Source: an uncultured Caulobacterales bacterium (GTDB lineage Bacteria > Pseudomonadota > Alphaproteobacteria > Caulobacterales > Maricaulaceae). From it: a stretch of 64,000 bases of DNA. The position numbers and the translations under genes were made by a program. The notes beneath the pieces were generated by a model that saw only the letters and a program-made list of their open reading frames with translations, did not search any database and was not told the DNA's origin. The DNA lies in assembly GCA_947503715.1 (NCBI GenBank), contig CANNER010000001.1, positions 310,001-374,000 on the forward strand. Reading direction: 5' to 3'. Shown here piece by piece: positions 17,436 through 25,390 of the stretch. Numbering within the stretch: position 1 is the stretch's first letter; every line of letters starts with the position of its first letter.

Positions 17436-18572
17436 ATGGCACTCGTACTCAACGAAGATGAAGTCATGATGCGCGATATGGCGCAATCATTCTTCGCCGA
17501 AAAAGCCCCCGTCAAAGCCTTGCGCGAACTCCGCGATACCAATGACGAAACGGGATTTGACCGCGCGCTCTGGGCCAATATGGCCGAAATGGGCTTTGCT
17601 GGCATTGTCGTGCCCGAAGAGCATGGCGGCGTGGATATGGGCTATCTCGCAGCGGGTCTCGTCGCCGAGCAAATGGGCCGGAACCTGACGGCGTCTCCGT
17701 TCCTCTCGACAGCTATCCTCGCGGCAACCGCGTTGAAATATGGTTCGGACGAACAGAAATCGGAATGGCTGCCGAAGATCGCTTCTGGCGAAACGATCAT
17801 TGCACTCGCGCTGGATGAGGGCGTGAAACACAATCCGCGCGGGACAGCGACAACGGCTGAACCGTCCGGCAACGGGTTTAAATTGAACGGTTCCAAGGCC
17901 ATGGTCGTGGATGGGCATGTGGCAGACAAGATGATTGTTGTCGCGCGAACCTCTGGCGAAGAGGGCGATGCGGAGGGGCTCTCGCTCTTCCTCGTCGATC
18001 CAAAATCAGACGGCGTCTCCACGGAGCGGACCATCATGGTCGATTCGCGCAATGCCGCCCGCATTGATTTTGACGATGTCGAAGTGGACGGCGATGCTCT
18101 GCTCGGCACGCTCGATGGTGGCATGGAGGTGTTGGACGCGGTTCTCACCGCAGGGCGCGGCATTGCGGCGGCGGAATTGCTCGGCGCGGGCGCGCAAGCC
18201 TTTGAAGATACCGTCGCCTATATCAAAGAACGCAAACAATTTGGCGAAATCATCGGCTCCTTCCAAGCGCTGCAGCATCGCAGCTCGCATCTTTATTCCG
18301 AAGTCGAAATTGCCCGCTCTGCCGTTATCGGCGCGCTGACCGCGCTGGATGAGGGCGACGAGAACGCTGCGCTCTATTGCGCGATGGCGAAAGCCAAGCT
18401 CGGCTCTGTTGCGAAACTCGCGTCGCAGGAGGGCGTGCAGATGCATGGCGGCGTCGGCATGACGGATGAATATGATATCGGCCTCTTCATGAAACGTATT
18501 CGGGTCTTGCAAGAACTGATGGGAGATGCACATTATCATATGAATGAGTTCGCAGAAGCGAACCAGTACTAA
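17436..18572 (+). CDS. Acyl-CoA dehydrogenase, probable non-catalytic partner subunit
   Basis: The 378-residue protein has the family fold (E-H-G-G-V-D-M-G near residue 60, L-A-L-D-E-G in the middle, and a C-terminal Q-M-H-G-G-V-G-M-T-D-E-Y-D-I-G). It lacks the E-G-T motif and its catalytic glutamate near the end; the equivalent region reads E-L-M-G-D-A-H-Y. This is what is seen in the non-catalytic chains of heterotetrameric acyl-CoA dehydrogenases. AAAGGA lies 8 bases before the ATG. The gene ends 14 bases before the MaoC gene. Confidence 0.86.
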   Translation: MALVLNEDEVMMRDMAQSFFAEKAPVKALRELRDTNDETGFDRALWANMAEMGFAGIVVPEEHGGVDMGYLAAGLVAEQMGRNLTASPFLSTAILAATALKYGSDEQKSEWLPKIASGETIIALALDEGVKHNPRGTATTAEPSGNGFKLNGSKAMVVDGHVADKMIVVARTSGEEGDAEGLSLFLVDPKSDGVSTERTIMVDSRNAARIDFDDVEVDGDALLGTLDGGMEVLDAVLTAGRGIAAAELLGAGAQAFEDTVAYIKERKQFGEIIGSFQALQHRSSHLYSEVEIARSAVIGALTALDEGDENAALYCAMAKAKLGSVAKLASQEGVQMHGGVGMTDEYDIGLFMKRIRVLQELMGDAHYHMNEFAEANQY

Positions 18573-18586
18573 CCAAGGGGACTACC

Positions 18587-19045
18587 ATGAAATCCGTAAA
18601 AGCCGCAGAACTCGCCTCCATTGTCGGGACCGAAATCGGAACATCCGAGTGGATCACGATTGAACAGGACCGCGTCAACCAATTCGCGGATGTGACGGAG
18701 GATCATCAATTCATCCATGTGAATCCCGAGATGGCGAAAATGACGCCCTTTGGTGGCCCAATCGCGCATGGTTTCCTGACGCTCTCCCTGCTGTCCAAAT
18801 TCAGCGAAGGCGGCGGCCTCGTTATTGAAGGCATTAAAATGGGCGTGAATTACGGGTTCGAGAAAGTCCGTTTCCTTGCCCCCGTCAAAGTCGGCAAGAA
18901 GGTCCGCGGCGTGTTCAAGCTCAAGAGTTTCGACGAAAAACGCCCGGGGCAATTCCTGCTGACCTATGAAGTCACGGTCGAGATTGAGGGCGAAGAAAAG
19001 CCGGCGCTCATCGCTGACTGGCTCGCGATGCAATTTACGGGGTAA
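18587..19045 (+). CDS. MaoC-family enoyl-CoA hydratase
   Basis: This 152-residue hot-dog protein has a hydratase-2 active-site segment (F-A-D-V-T-E-D-H-Q-F-I-H-V, residues 33-45) with Asp39 and His44 as the likely catalytic pair, followed by G-P-I-A-H-G-F-L-T (residues 57-66). It would hydrate a trans-2-enoyl-CoA. GGGG precedes the ATG. It is the last gene of the beta-oxidation run and is followed by a strong terminator. Confidence 0.9.
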   Translation: MKSVKAAELASIVGTEIGTSEWITIEQDRVNQFADVTEDHQFIHVNPEMAKMTPFGGPIAHGFLTLSLLSKFSEGGGLVIEGIKMGVNYGFEKVRFLAPVKVGKKVRGVFKLKSFDEKRPGQFLLTYEVTVEIEGEEKPALIADWLAMQFTG

Positions 19046-19070
19046 TCGGAACTCCCACATAGATTTTTTG

Positions 19071-19099
19071 AAAAGCCGGCTCATATGAGGCGGCTTTTT
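19071..19099 (+). terminator. Intrinsic terminator after the MaoC gene
   Basis: An 8-bp stem AAAAGCCG / CGGCTTTT encloses a loop that itself contains CTCATATGAG, and the 3' arm ends in five T residues. Confidence 0.85.
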
Positions 19100-19247
19100 C
19101 ATATCTGTGGTTCGTTCCCATTTCATCTGACACGTAATCCGCGCTTGCTGGACTGAAGACGGTGCGACTGAGCGTCCGGCTGTAAGACAATCGCGCAGGC
19201 TCATCTGACTCGTTGTCACTGATGCAAATCCCGCTTACAGGTCGCTC

Positions 19248-19682
19248 ATGACCGAAACCCTCAAACGCCCCATTGTGACACGTACCGGACTCATCACCGG
19301 ATTACTCGCCTTCACTCTGCCATTTCTCGCGGATGCGATTATCTTTGGCGGGTCGGGGCAGGGCGAGAAGATGTTTAATTCACCTGCGGGTCTACTCGGC
19401 AATGCCGCCTATGCCGCGATTGTGTTCTGGCTGCTGGATAGCGCGATGCGTCCGCGAAAACGCGTGCGGATTGCGCTTTGGGTCGGGTTGGCTTTGACAG
19501 CCATAATTTGGTTGGCCTTTGGCCTCACGGGACAGGCCTATCAGGTCGATGAAACGCTCGGGAATGCGAATATCGGCTTATACATCCTACTCATGGCGTG
19601 GCCGCTTATTTGCGTTGTGGTCATGGGCGTTGTCGCAAAAGTTGGTGAACCACCGGAAGAGGAGACTGCCCATGTCGCTTGA
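19248..19682 (+). CDS. Four-helix membrane protein of unknown function
   Basis: The 144-residue protein has four hydrophobic segments (about residues 14-34, 47-63, 75-93 and 107-127) separated by short loops. I do not recognise a family. The start codon has AGG shortly upstream. Its end overlaps the GloB gene start by 11 bases, so the two are co-translated. The 200 bases before it hold only the terminator of the previous operon and an unremarkable stretch. Confidence 0.6.
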   Translation: MTETLKRPIVTRTGLITGLLAFTLPFLADAIIFGGSGQGEKMFNSPAGLLGNAAYAAIVFWLLDSAMRPRKRVRIALWVGLALTAIIWLAFGLTGQAYQVDETLGNANIGLYILLMAWPLICVVVMGVVAKVGEPPEEETAHVA

Positions 19683-20397
19683 AATCGCCCTCTTCCCCTG
19701 CCTGTCGGATAATTATGGCTTCCTGATCCATGATGCGGAGACGGGCGCGACAGCGGCGGTCGATACGCCGGATGCCCGTGAAATATCGGCGCAGTGCGAG
19801 GCGCGCGGCTGGATCCTGACCGAAATCTGGAACACCCATTGGCATCCAGACCACACGGGCGGCAATGTCGCGTTGAAGCGTCGCTATCGTGCAAAAGTCC
19901 GCGGGCCGCACCGTGTCGCGGGTGAAATCTCCGCGATTGACGAGACACTGGGCGAGGGAGATAGCTTCGACTTCGCCGGTCACCGCGTCGAGATCCTGCA
20001 CACGCCGGGTCACACGGATGAGCACATCATCTTTCATATTCCCGATGCGAAAGCTGCCTTTGTCGGTGATACGATTTTCGCTCTGGGCTGTGGGCGCTTG
20101 TTTGAAGGCACACCGCAGCAAATGTGGGACAGCCTCTCAAAAATCATGGCCCTTCCGGATGATACGGCCCTCTATTGCGCGCATGAATATACGCTTTCCA
20201 ACGCGAAATTCGCGCTCTTGGTTGAGCCGGAAAATTCGGCGCTTTTGAAAGTTGTCGCCGAGGCAAAAGCCAAGCGGCAGAAGAATATTCCAACTGTCCC
20301 GACATCGGTTGCGGCGGAACGCCTGACGAATCCGTTCATCACGGCGGGCAGTGCAGAAGAGCTCGGACGCCGCCGCGCCTTGAAGGATAACTTCTGA
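19672..20397 (+). CDS. gloB: Hydroxyacylglutathione hydrolase (glyoxalase II)
   Basis: This 241-residue metallo-beta-lactamase-fold enzyme has the metal motif T-H-W-H-P-D-H (His56, His58, Asp60, His61), a second metal His in H-T-P-G-H-T and an Asp in F-V-G-D-T. The C-terminal H-E-Y-T-L-S-N-A-K-F segment and the terminal R-R-x-K-D-N-F are typical of GloB. It hydrolyses S-lactoylglutathione in methylglyoxal detoxification. The frame is open upstream to 19519, but homology begins at the ATG 19672, preceded by GAGGAG. Confidence 0.92.
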   Translation: MSLEIALFPCLSDNYGFLIHDAETGATAAVDTPDAREISAQCEARGWILTEIWNTHWHPDHTGGNVALKRRYRAKVRGPHRVAGEISAIDETLGEGDSFDFAGHRVEILHTPGHTDEHIIFHIPDAKAAFVGDTIFALGCGRLFEGTPQQMWDSLSKIMALPDDTALYCAHEYTLSNAKFALLVEPENSALLKVVAEAKAKRQKNIPTVPTSVAAERLTNPFITAGSAEELGRRRALKDNF

Positions 20398-20401
20398 GCC
20401 G

Positions 20402-20427
20402 CGTTAAACATGAATACAGTGTTAACG
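20402..20427. promoter_or_regulatory. Dyad-symmetric site upstream of the Arg-rich protein gene
   Basis: CGTTAA (20402-20407) and TTAACG (20422-20427) form an inverted repeat, extended imperfectly by ACA and TGT inside. It lies about 36 bases before the start of the next gene, where an operator would sit. No regulator is implied. Confidence 0.3.
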
Positions 20428-20462
20428 TGACTCTCAGTCTTGCTTCAGGCTTAATGTGAGAC

Positions 20463-22133
20463 ATGGCTACCATGACACATTTCCGCACTACACGATTCTG
20501 GCTCCTAACGGGGGCGGCGCTGATGACAGCGGGGACCGTCCATGCGCAATCCAAACCCACGCCGCCTTATGCGTCTGCGCCTACGATGGTGCAGGCTGCG
20601 CCCGGTTTTCCTTCCATTCCGGCGGATCAAATTGCGCGTGATGTGACGGAAGAAATTAATCCCCGCACGGGCCAGCGCGAACTTATCGCCGCGCCTTTTG
20701 ATCCGTTTGAACAGGATCCAACTGTTGCGGCCTCTGTACGGTTGCGGTCTATGGATCAGGCCGTCGCCATTGACGGACAGCTCTTGCGCGATGGTGCGCT
20801 CTTGGAAATGGATATCTATTATAATTCCCCTTCGGACGACCCCTATGACGGACGCGGCTATGGCGATGCGCTATTCCTCAATGGTGAACTCGCGCCCGTC
20901 GTGACACGCGATAGTCGTATTCTGGAATGTTCCAGCCGCGTCGAAAATGTCGTCTATGACCACACGGCCTATTATGGCGGCCCGAGTATCGGGATTTATC
21001 GACCCTATCGTCATTATGCCGGGCATTACGGATTCGCAAATAGCGGGTTCGGCTTTGGCTTCGGATCGCGTGGATATCGGGATCGCGGCTACGGTTTCGG
21101 CTATAGCAGTCGGGGCTATTCACAGCCGCGTTTGCGCAATAGAAACCTAAGACGCGACAATCGTGAATTACGCCGCGAAATCCGTGATCGTGATGACCGC
21201 CAAGACGCCCGCCGTGACCGCGAACGCGCGGAACGGATTAAACGCGATGAAGATCGCCGCAATCTTGGTCGTGTCGACTCCTATAGCGGTCGATCCGGTA
21301 CACGGGGCGGCGCGCAACGCGGTGTAAACCCACCGCGTCGTTTGGAAATGGGCACGCGGACACGTTCTGATCGCGATGCAGTGCGCCGTTCCGAACCCAG
21401 ACAGATAGAGACCAGACGGGCTGAGCCACGTCGTGCCGCGCCCGAACGCGCGGAGCGGAGACAGTCTGAGACAAGACGAAGCGCGCCGAGACGAACTGAG
21501 ACACGACGCGAAACGGCCCCACAGCCGCAACGCGCGGAGCCACGGCGTCAGAGTAATCCGTCGCCACGTCGGGCAGCCCCGCAACGTGCGCAGCCTGCGC
21601 CGCGCAGTTCTACGCCGCCAAAGCGGACACGCTCTGCACCGCCAAAGACGACGCGTTCAACACCCCGTCGGCAGAGTAATCCGGGCAGAACCGTCAGGCG
21701 TCAGCTCGATTTCTTCCCGCGTGATGGATATGGTGGACGAGAGGTCGTGACTTCCCGCTCTGTCGATTGCGCGCGAGAGGAAACGCTGCGCGTGTTCTTA
21801 CCTGCAGATCGTCTGGATGCCGCACGGTTTGATGGTTTGACTGTTCTCGTACTGGATCGTGATGGCGGTGAGACACCCGTCTTTATCCCGCCAAATTATA
21901 TTGAGGGTTTCCGCTTGGCGGCTTCCGGTCAAATCCGTCCACAAGGTGTGAACCCGAACTCCCAAAATGGAACGCTAACGCGCATTCCACAGACGCAAGG
22001 CAACACATACCGCCTGCCTGATACGCAGATCGAATCTGCACCCTGTCCGGTGGGAACGACGCCGCAAGCCGACGGAACCTGTTTGCAAAACGGGACTACA
22101 AATATCAGCCTATCTGGTTATCCGCGGCCCTAA
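20463..22133 (+). CDS. Secreted Arg-rich low-complexity protein
   Basis: The 556-residue protein has a signal peptide ending near V-H-A-Q (residue 29), an ordered N-terminal part to about residue 170, a Gly/Tyr-rich stretch, and then about 200 residues very rich in Arg with Glu, Gln, Pro and Ser (repeats of the type R-R-x-E-P-R-R). The C-terminal 140 residues look folded and end with C-P-V-G-T-T-P-Q-A-D-G-T-C, a motif also found in the small secreted protein at 43253. I do not recognise a family. The strongly basic core could bind nucleic acid, LPS or peptidoglycan, but this is speculation. The next ATG (20472) would also keep the signal peptide. Confidence 0.7.
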   Translation: MATMTHFRTTRFWLLTGAALMTAGTVHAQSKPTPPYASAPTMVQAAPGFPSIPADQIARDVTEEINPRTGQRELIAAPFDPFEQDPTVAASVRLRSMDQAVAIDGQLLRDGALLEMDIYYNSPSDDPYDGRGYGDALFLNGELAPVVTRDSRILECSSRVENVVYDHTAYYGGPSIGIYRPYRHYAGHYGFANSGFGFGFGSRGYRDRGYGFGYSSRGYSQPRLRNRNLRRDNRELRREIRDRDDRQDARRDRERAERIKRDEDRRNLGRVDSYSGRSGTRGGAQRGVNPPRRLEMGTRTRSDRDAVRRSEPRQIETRRAEPRRAAPERAERRQSETRRSAPRRTETRRETAPQPQRAEPRRQSNPSPRRAAPQRAQPAPRSSTPPKRTRSAPPKTTRSTPRRQSNPGRTVRRQLDFFPRDGYGGREVVTSRSVDCAREETLRVFLPADRLDAARFDGLTVLVLDRDGGETPVFIPPNYIEGFRLAASGQIRPQGVNPNSQNGTLTRIPQTQGNTYRLPDTQIESAPCPVGTTPQADGTCLQNGTTNISLSGYPRP

Positions 22134-22150
22134 CGTCCCATATTGAAACA

Positions 22151-22191
22151 CACCCTGTCTGAAATTTGGACAGGGGTGCGAAAATTCGCGT
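22151..22191. promoter_or_regulatory. Dyad repeats upstream of the sigma-54 promoter (candidate enhancer sites)
   Basis: CACCCTGTC / GACAGGGGTG (22151-22178) and GCGAA-aa-TTCGC (22179-22190) are dyads centred about 60-85 bases before the predicted start site. This is the usual place for binding of sigma-54 activators. There is no T run, so the first dyad is not a terminator. A related CCCTGTCA/TGACAGGG dyad forms the terminator downstream. Confidence 0.35.
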
Positions 22192-22219
22192 GAAAAGCGT
22201 CAAAAACGCCCCTGTTCAC

Positions 22220-22236
22220 TTGGCACGCGCATTGCA
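22220..22236 (+). promoter_or_regulatory. Consensus sigma-54 (RpoN) promoter
   Basis: TTGGCACG-N4-TTGCA matches the RpoN consensus at every strongly conserved position, with GG (22222-22223) and GC (22234-22235) 12 bases apart. The predicted transcription start is near 22247. By simple chance such an exact match would be rare in a window of this size. Confidence 0.7.
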
Positions 22237-22246
22237 AAAATAGTTT

Positions 22247-22366
22247 TGAACCCAGGGAGGCATCCCAAAGTTCCCACGTTGCCCGGACCCGGACATTACT
22301 CCCGTCCACCCGGGTGCCCAAAGTCAGAATAAGGCCCTGTCATTTCCCAAAGGTGACAGGGTTTTA
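22247..22366 (+). ncRNA. Putative sigma-54-dependent small RNA
   Basis: The predicted transcript of about 120 bases runs from the sigma-54 promoter to an intrinsic terminator and contains no convincing reading frame. It can form GGGA-ggca-TCCC, a longer hairpin with CCCGG/CCGGG and inner GGAC/GTCC (about 22291-22318), and the terminator hairpin. It could act as a free small RNA or as an attenuated leader for the acyl-CoA synthetase operon that starts at 22440. No known RNA family is recognised. Confidence 0.4.
22335..22366 (+). terminator. Intrinsic terminator upstream of the acyl-CoA synthetase operon
   Basis: A perfect 8-bp stem CCCTGTCA (22335-22342) / TGACAGGG (22354-22361) is followed by TTTTA. 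The preceding coding gene ended about 200 bases earlier, so this terminator more likely ends a separate short transcript. Confidence 0.75.
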
Positions 22367-22439
22367 TCGTCTCTGGACTTTCCTTTTTCATCGCCCGCCT
22401 TAATGTGCGCCCGACACAACAAGAACCGGGAGAACGGGC

Positions 22440-24227
22440 ATGGGCTTTTCATTATCACGCGAGATTAAATATGTGGGCGGATTGCTCCGTATGTTGCGCT
22501 CCGTGAAGGATGTGGACGCAGAATCTAACCACCTCATCGCGGATGAGTTGGAACGCCGCGTCGATGCGTTCGGGACCAATATCGCCTTTATCGAGGGCGA
22601 GCGCGAATGGACCTATGACGATATGGAAACCTATGCCAATCGCGTCGCAGCATGGGCGGCGGCACAGGGCTTGGCTAAGGGCGACACTGTCGCAGTTTTC
22701 GCTCGCAACCGATTGGAATATATTCCGCTTTGGTTTGGACTATCCAAACTCGGCGTCATTCCTGCACTGCTAAATTATCAACTCGCAGGCAAAGCACTGG
22801 CACATTGCGTGAATATTTCCGACGCCGCGCATGTAATCGTCGATGTCGAAATGGCGAAACAATGGTCCGCCGCCAAGAAGCAGGTTAAGGGCGACCCGAA
22901 AGTCTGGGCCGCCTTTGGCGATATTAAGGGCTATGACAGCTTTGACGAGGCGCTGGTTGATCTCGTTCCGAACCGTCCGGCTAAATCCGTGCGGGATGGT
23001 CTCACGGCTGGCGGCATGGCGATGAAGATGTTTACCTCTGGTACCACGGGCATGCCAAAGGCCGCAAAGGTCACGCATGTCCGCGCACAGAATTACATGC
23101 GTGGTATGGGCAAGGGCGCGAAGGCCGGGCCCAGCGATCGCATGATGATGGTCCTGCCCATGTATCATGCCACGGGTGGCTTGGTCGGCAGTGGCGCGAT
23201 GCTGACCTATGGCGGTGCAGTCATTATTATCCCGAAATTTTCGGCCTCAAAATTTTGGGATGATGCCGTAAAATACGGCGCGACAATGTTCACCTATGTC
23301 GGAGAACTCTGCCGCTTCCTCCTCTCGCAACCCGCCAATGAGAATGAGCGGAAGCACAAAATCCAATGGATTATGGGCAATGGCCTTCGCCCTGAAGTCT
23401 GGGGGAGTTTCGTCAGCCGTTTCAACATTCCGCATGTCATCGAATTTTACGGCGCGACCGAGGGCAATGTCAGCCTAATTAATGTCGACGGTCCCGTCGG
23501 CGCAGTGGGTCGGGTGCCGAGCTATCTGGCGTGGAAATTCAATATTGATGTCATTCGCTATGATGTCGAAACCGGACAAAATCCACGCGGGGCGGACGGA
23601 TTCTGTATTCGCGAAGACCTGAATGAGGTCGGCGAAATGATTGGTGAAATCCGCCAAGATGACCCACGTTTCCGCTTTGAAGGTTACGGCACAAAGGAAG
23701 ACACACAGAAGAAAATCCTGCGCGATGTATTCAAAAAAGGTGACGCATGGTTCCGCACGGGCGACCTGATGAAACGGGATGAGGATGGCTATTATTACTT
23801 CATGGACCGCGTCGGTGACACCTTCCGCTGGAAGGCGGAAAATGTGGCGACAGGTGAAGTCGCAGCCGTTCTGTCGACCTTCCCAGGTGTCACACAGGCC
23901 AATGTCTACGGTGTCGAGGTGCCGGGCTATGACGGTCGTGCGGGCATGGCCGCGATCGTGTCCGAGGAAGAACCGGACCTCGAAGCGTTAAAAGCGCATG
24001 TTGAGAAGAACTTGCCGCATTATGCGCGTCCGGTCTTCCTACGATTGTCGAAAGAGTCCGATACGACGAGTACGTTCAAGTTCAAGAAAACGAATCTGGT
24101 CAAGGCCGGTTTTGATCCCGCCAAGATTTCAGACCCGATCTATTTCGCCGATCCGAAATCCGGAACCTATGCGACGGTAGATGCGGATGTTTTCAAGGGC
24201 ATTCACGGCGGGACTGTTCGGCTCTAA
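22440..24227 (+). CDS. FATP-like long-chain acyl-CoA synthetase
   Basis: The 595-residue AMP-forming ligase resembles fatty-acid-transport proteins and FadD6-type very-long-chain synthetases. The P-loop T-S-G-T-T-G-M-P-K spans residues 199-207, E-F-Y-G-A-T-E-G-N follows in the middle, and the FATP-type segment F-R-T-G-D-L-M-K-R-D-E-D-G-Y-Y-Y-F-M-D-R-V-G-D-T-F-R-W-K-split over the hinge lies near residues 437-465. GGGAG precedes the ATG. It heads a four-gene operon in which each gene abuts or overlaps the next. It may activate lipids or steroid acids. Confidence 0.88.
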   Translation: MGFSLSREIKYVGGLLRMLRSVKDVDAESNHLIADELERRVDAFGTNIAFIEGEREWTYDDMETYANRVAAWAAAQGLAKGDTVAVFARNRLEYIPLWFGLSKLGVIPALLNYQLAGKALAHCVNISDAAHVIVDVEMAKQWSAAKKQVKGDPKVWAAFGDIKGYDSFDEALVDLVPNRPAKSVRDGLTAGGMAMKMFTSGTTGMPKAAKVTHVRAQNYMRGMGKGAKAGPSDRMMMVLPMYHATGGLVGSGAMLTYGGAVIIIPKFSASKFWDDAVKYGATMFTYVGELCRFLLSQPANENERKHKIQWIMGNGLRPEVWGSFVSRFNIPHVIEFYGATEGNVSLINVDGPVGAVGRVPSYLAWKFNIDVIRYDVETGQNPRGADGFCIREDLNEVGEMIGEIRQDDPRFRFEGYGTKEDTQKKILRDVFKKGDAWFRTGDLMKRDEDGYYYFMDRVGDTFRWKAENVATGEVAAVLSTFPGVTQANVYGVEVPGYDGRAGMAAIVSEEEPDLEALKAHVEKNLPHYARPVFLRLSKESDTTSTFKFKKTNLVKAGFDPAKISDPIYFADPKSGTYATVDADVFKGIHGGTVRL

Positions 24228-24782
24228 ATGAAAACCGCGTCCGATATCCTCGATTTCTGGTTCTCGGACGCCGCGAAAAAGCGGTGGTTTAAATCTACCG
24301 ATGCATTTGATGCGACGATACGGATGGAGTTCGAACCAACGGCTATGGCGCTGGCCGCCAATGCTGCGATGCGCGAAAAATGGGAAGCGGGCGGACCGGA
24401 ATCGCATCTCGCGCTCATCCTCGCACTCGATCAGTTTCCGCGGAATATGTATCGCGCCACGTCGGGCATGTTCGCTTGGGACCCGCTGGCACTGAACTCT
24501 GCTAAACGCCTCGTTAAAAATGGCGGTGATCTGCGCCTGAACCAAAGCCAACGGTCGTTCGTTTACATGCCCTATATGCACAGCGAGGATTTGGCGGACC
24601 AAGAGGCCTGTATTGCGCTCTGCGATGCGCGGTTGGATGATGATAACACGCTGAAATTCGCCATCATTCACCGCGATATTATCGCGAAATACGGACGCTT
24701 TCCGCATCGTAATGAAATTCTGGGCCGGGATATGGCAGAAGGTGAACAGGCCTTTCTGGACGATGGGGGATTTTCGGGATGA
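24228..24782 (+). CDS. DUF924-family protein
   Basis: The 184-residue soluble protein opens with D-I-L-D-F-W-F and has the conserved L-I-L-A-L-D-Q-F-P-R-N-M-Y-R and F-x-Y-M-P-Y-M-H-S-E-D stretches that define DUF924. These are alpha-helical proteins of unknown biochemical role, distantly reminiscent of TPR folds. The start codon directly follows the stop of the acyl-CoA synthetase, and the end overlaps the DJ-1-like gene by four bases. Confidence 0.88.
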   Translation: MKTASDILDFWFSDAAKKRWFKSTDAFDATIRMEFEPTAMALAANAAMREKWEAGGPESHLALILALDQFPRNMYRATSGMFAWDPLALNSAKRLVKNGGDLRLNQSQRSFVYMPYMHSEDLADQEACIALCDARLDDDNTLKFAIIHRDIIAKYGRFPHRNEILGRDMAEGEQAFLDDGGFSG

Positions 24783-25390
24783 TGGATATTGGCGTAGTCA
24801 TCTTCGACGATGTTGAAGAACTGGATTTTGTCGGGCCGTGGGAAGTCTGGAACATGGTCAATGAGGTCAAGAAATACCGGGGTGAAGACGAACCGTTTCG
24901 TATGCATCTTCTCAGTCCGACCGGCGGAGAGGTGCGGGCTGTTAAAGGCCTCCGCGTTCTGACGGATGCCGCCATCTCGGATGTTGAAAAACTCGATATC
25001 ATTTGCATTCCGGGCGGAGCGGGGACGCGGCCCCTTATGAAGGATAGAGTCTTCATAGACTGGCTCAAAAATATCGCGCCGACCTGCCAATGGGTCACGA
25101 GCGTGTGTACGGGCGCGTTCCCGATTTCCAAGGCTGGACTGGCGGACGGAAAAAATCTGACGACGCATTGGGCCGCATTTGAGGAGTTCAAGGAGGCAGG
25201 TCTCGCGGGCGAATTGGTGCCCTATGTGCGCTATGTCCGCGATGGCAATCTGCTTACCTCTGCCGGCGTATCTGCCGGAATAGACATGGCGCTCTGGTTG
25301 ACGGGACAGATTTTCACACCGCAATTCGCCCGCGATGTGCAGCGCGCTATGCAGTACGATCCGGCGCCGCCCTATGCCGGAGATGTATGA
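24779..25390 (+). CDS. DJ-1/PfpI-family protein (isonitrile-hydratase-like)
   Basis: This 203-residue glutamine-amidotransferase-like protein has the nucleophile elbow S-V-C-T-G-A-F with Cys110, an upstream Glu near residue 14-15 in D-D-V-E-E-L-D and a T-T-H-W histidine about 20 residues after the Cys. The order matches the isonitrile hydratase/ThiJ branch, which includes hydratases and regulators without the DNA-binding part. ATGA overlaps on both sides tie it into the operon. The substrate is unknown. Confidence 0.82.
   Translation: MMDIGVVIFDDVEELDFVGPWEVWNMVNEVKKYRGEDEPFRMHLLSPTGGEVRAVKGLRVLTDAAISDVEKLDIICIPGGAGTRPLMKDRVFIDWLKNIAPTCQWVTSVCTGAFPISKAGLADGKNLTTHWAAFEEFKEAGLAGELVPYVRYVRDGNLLTSAGVSAGIDMALWLTGQIFTPQFARDVQRAMQYDPAPPYAGDV

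Noticed and set aside
22151-22178. Hairpin after the Arg-rich protein gene as an intrinsic terminator
   Set aside because: The stem is strong but no T run follows; its place before a sigma-54 promoter makes a protein-binding dyad more likely.
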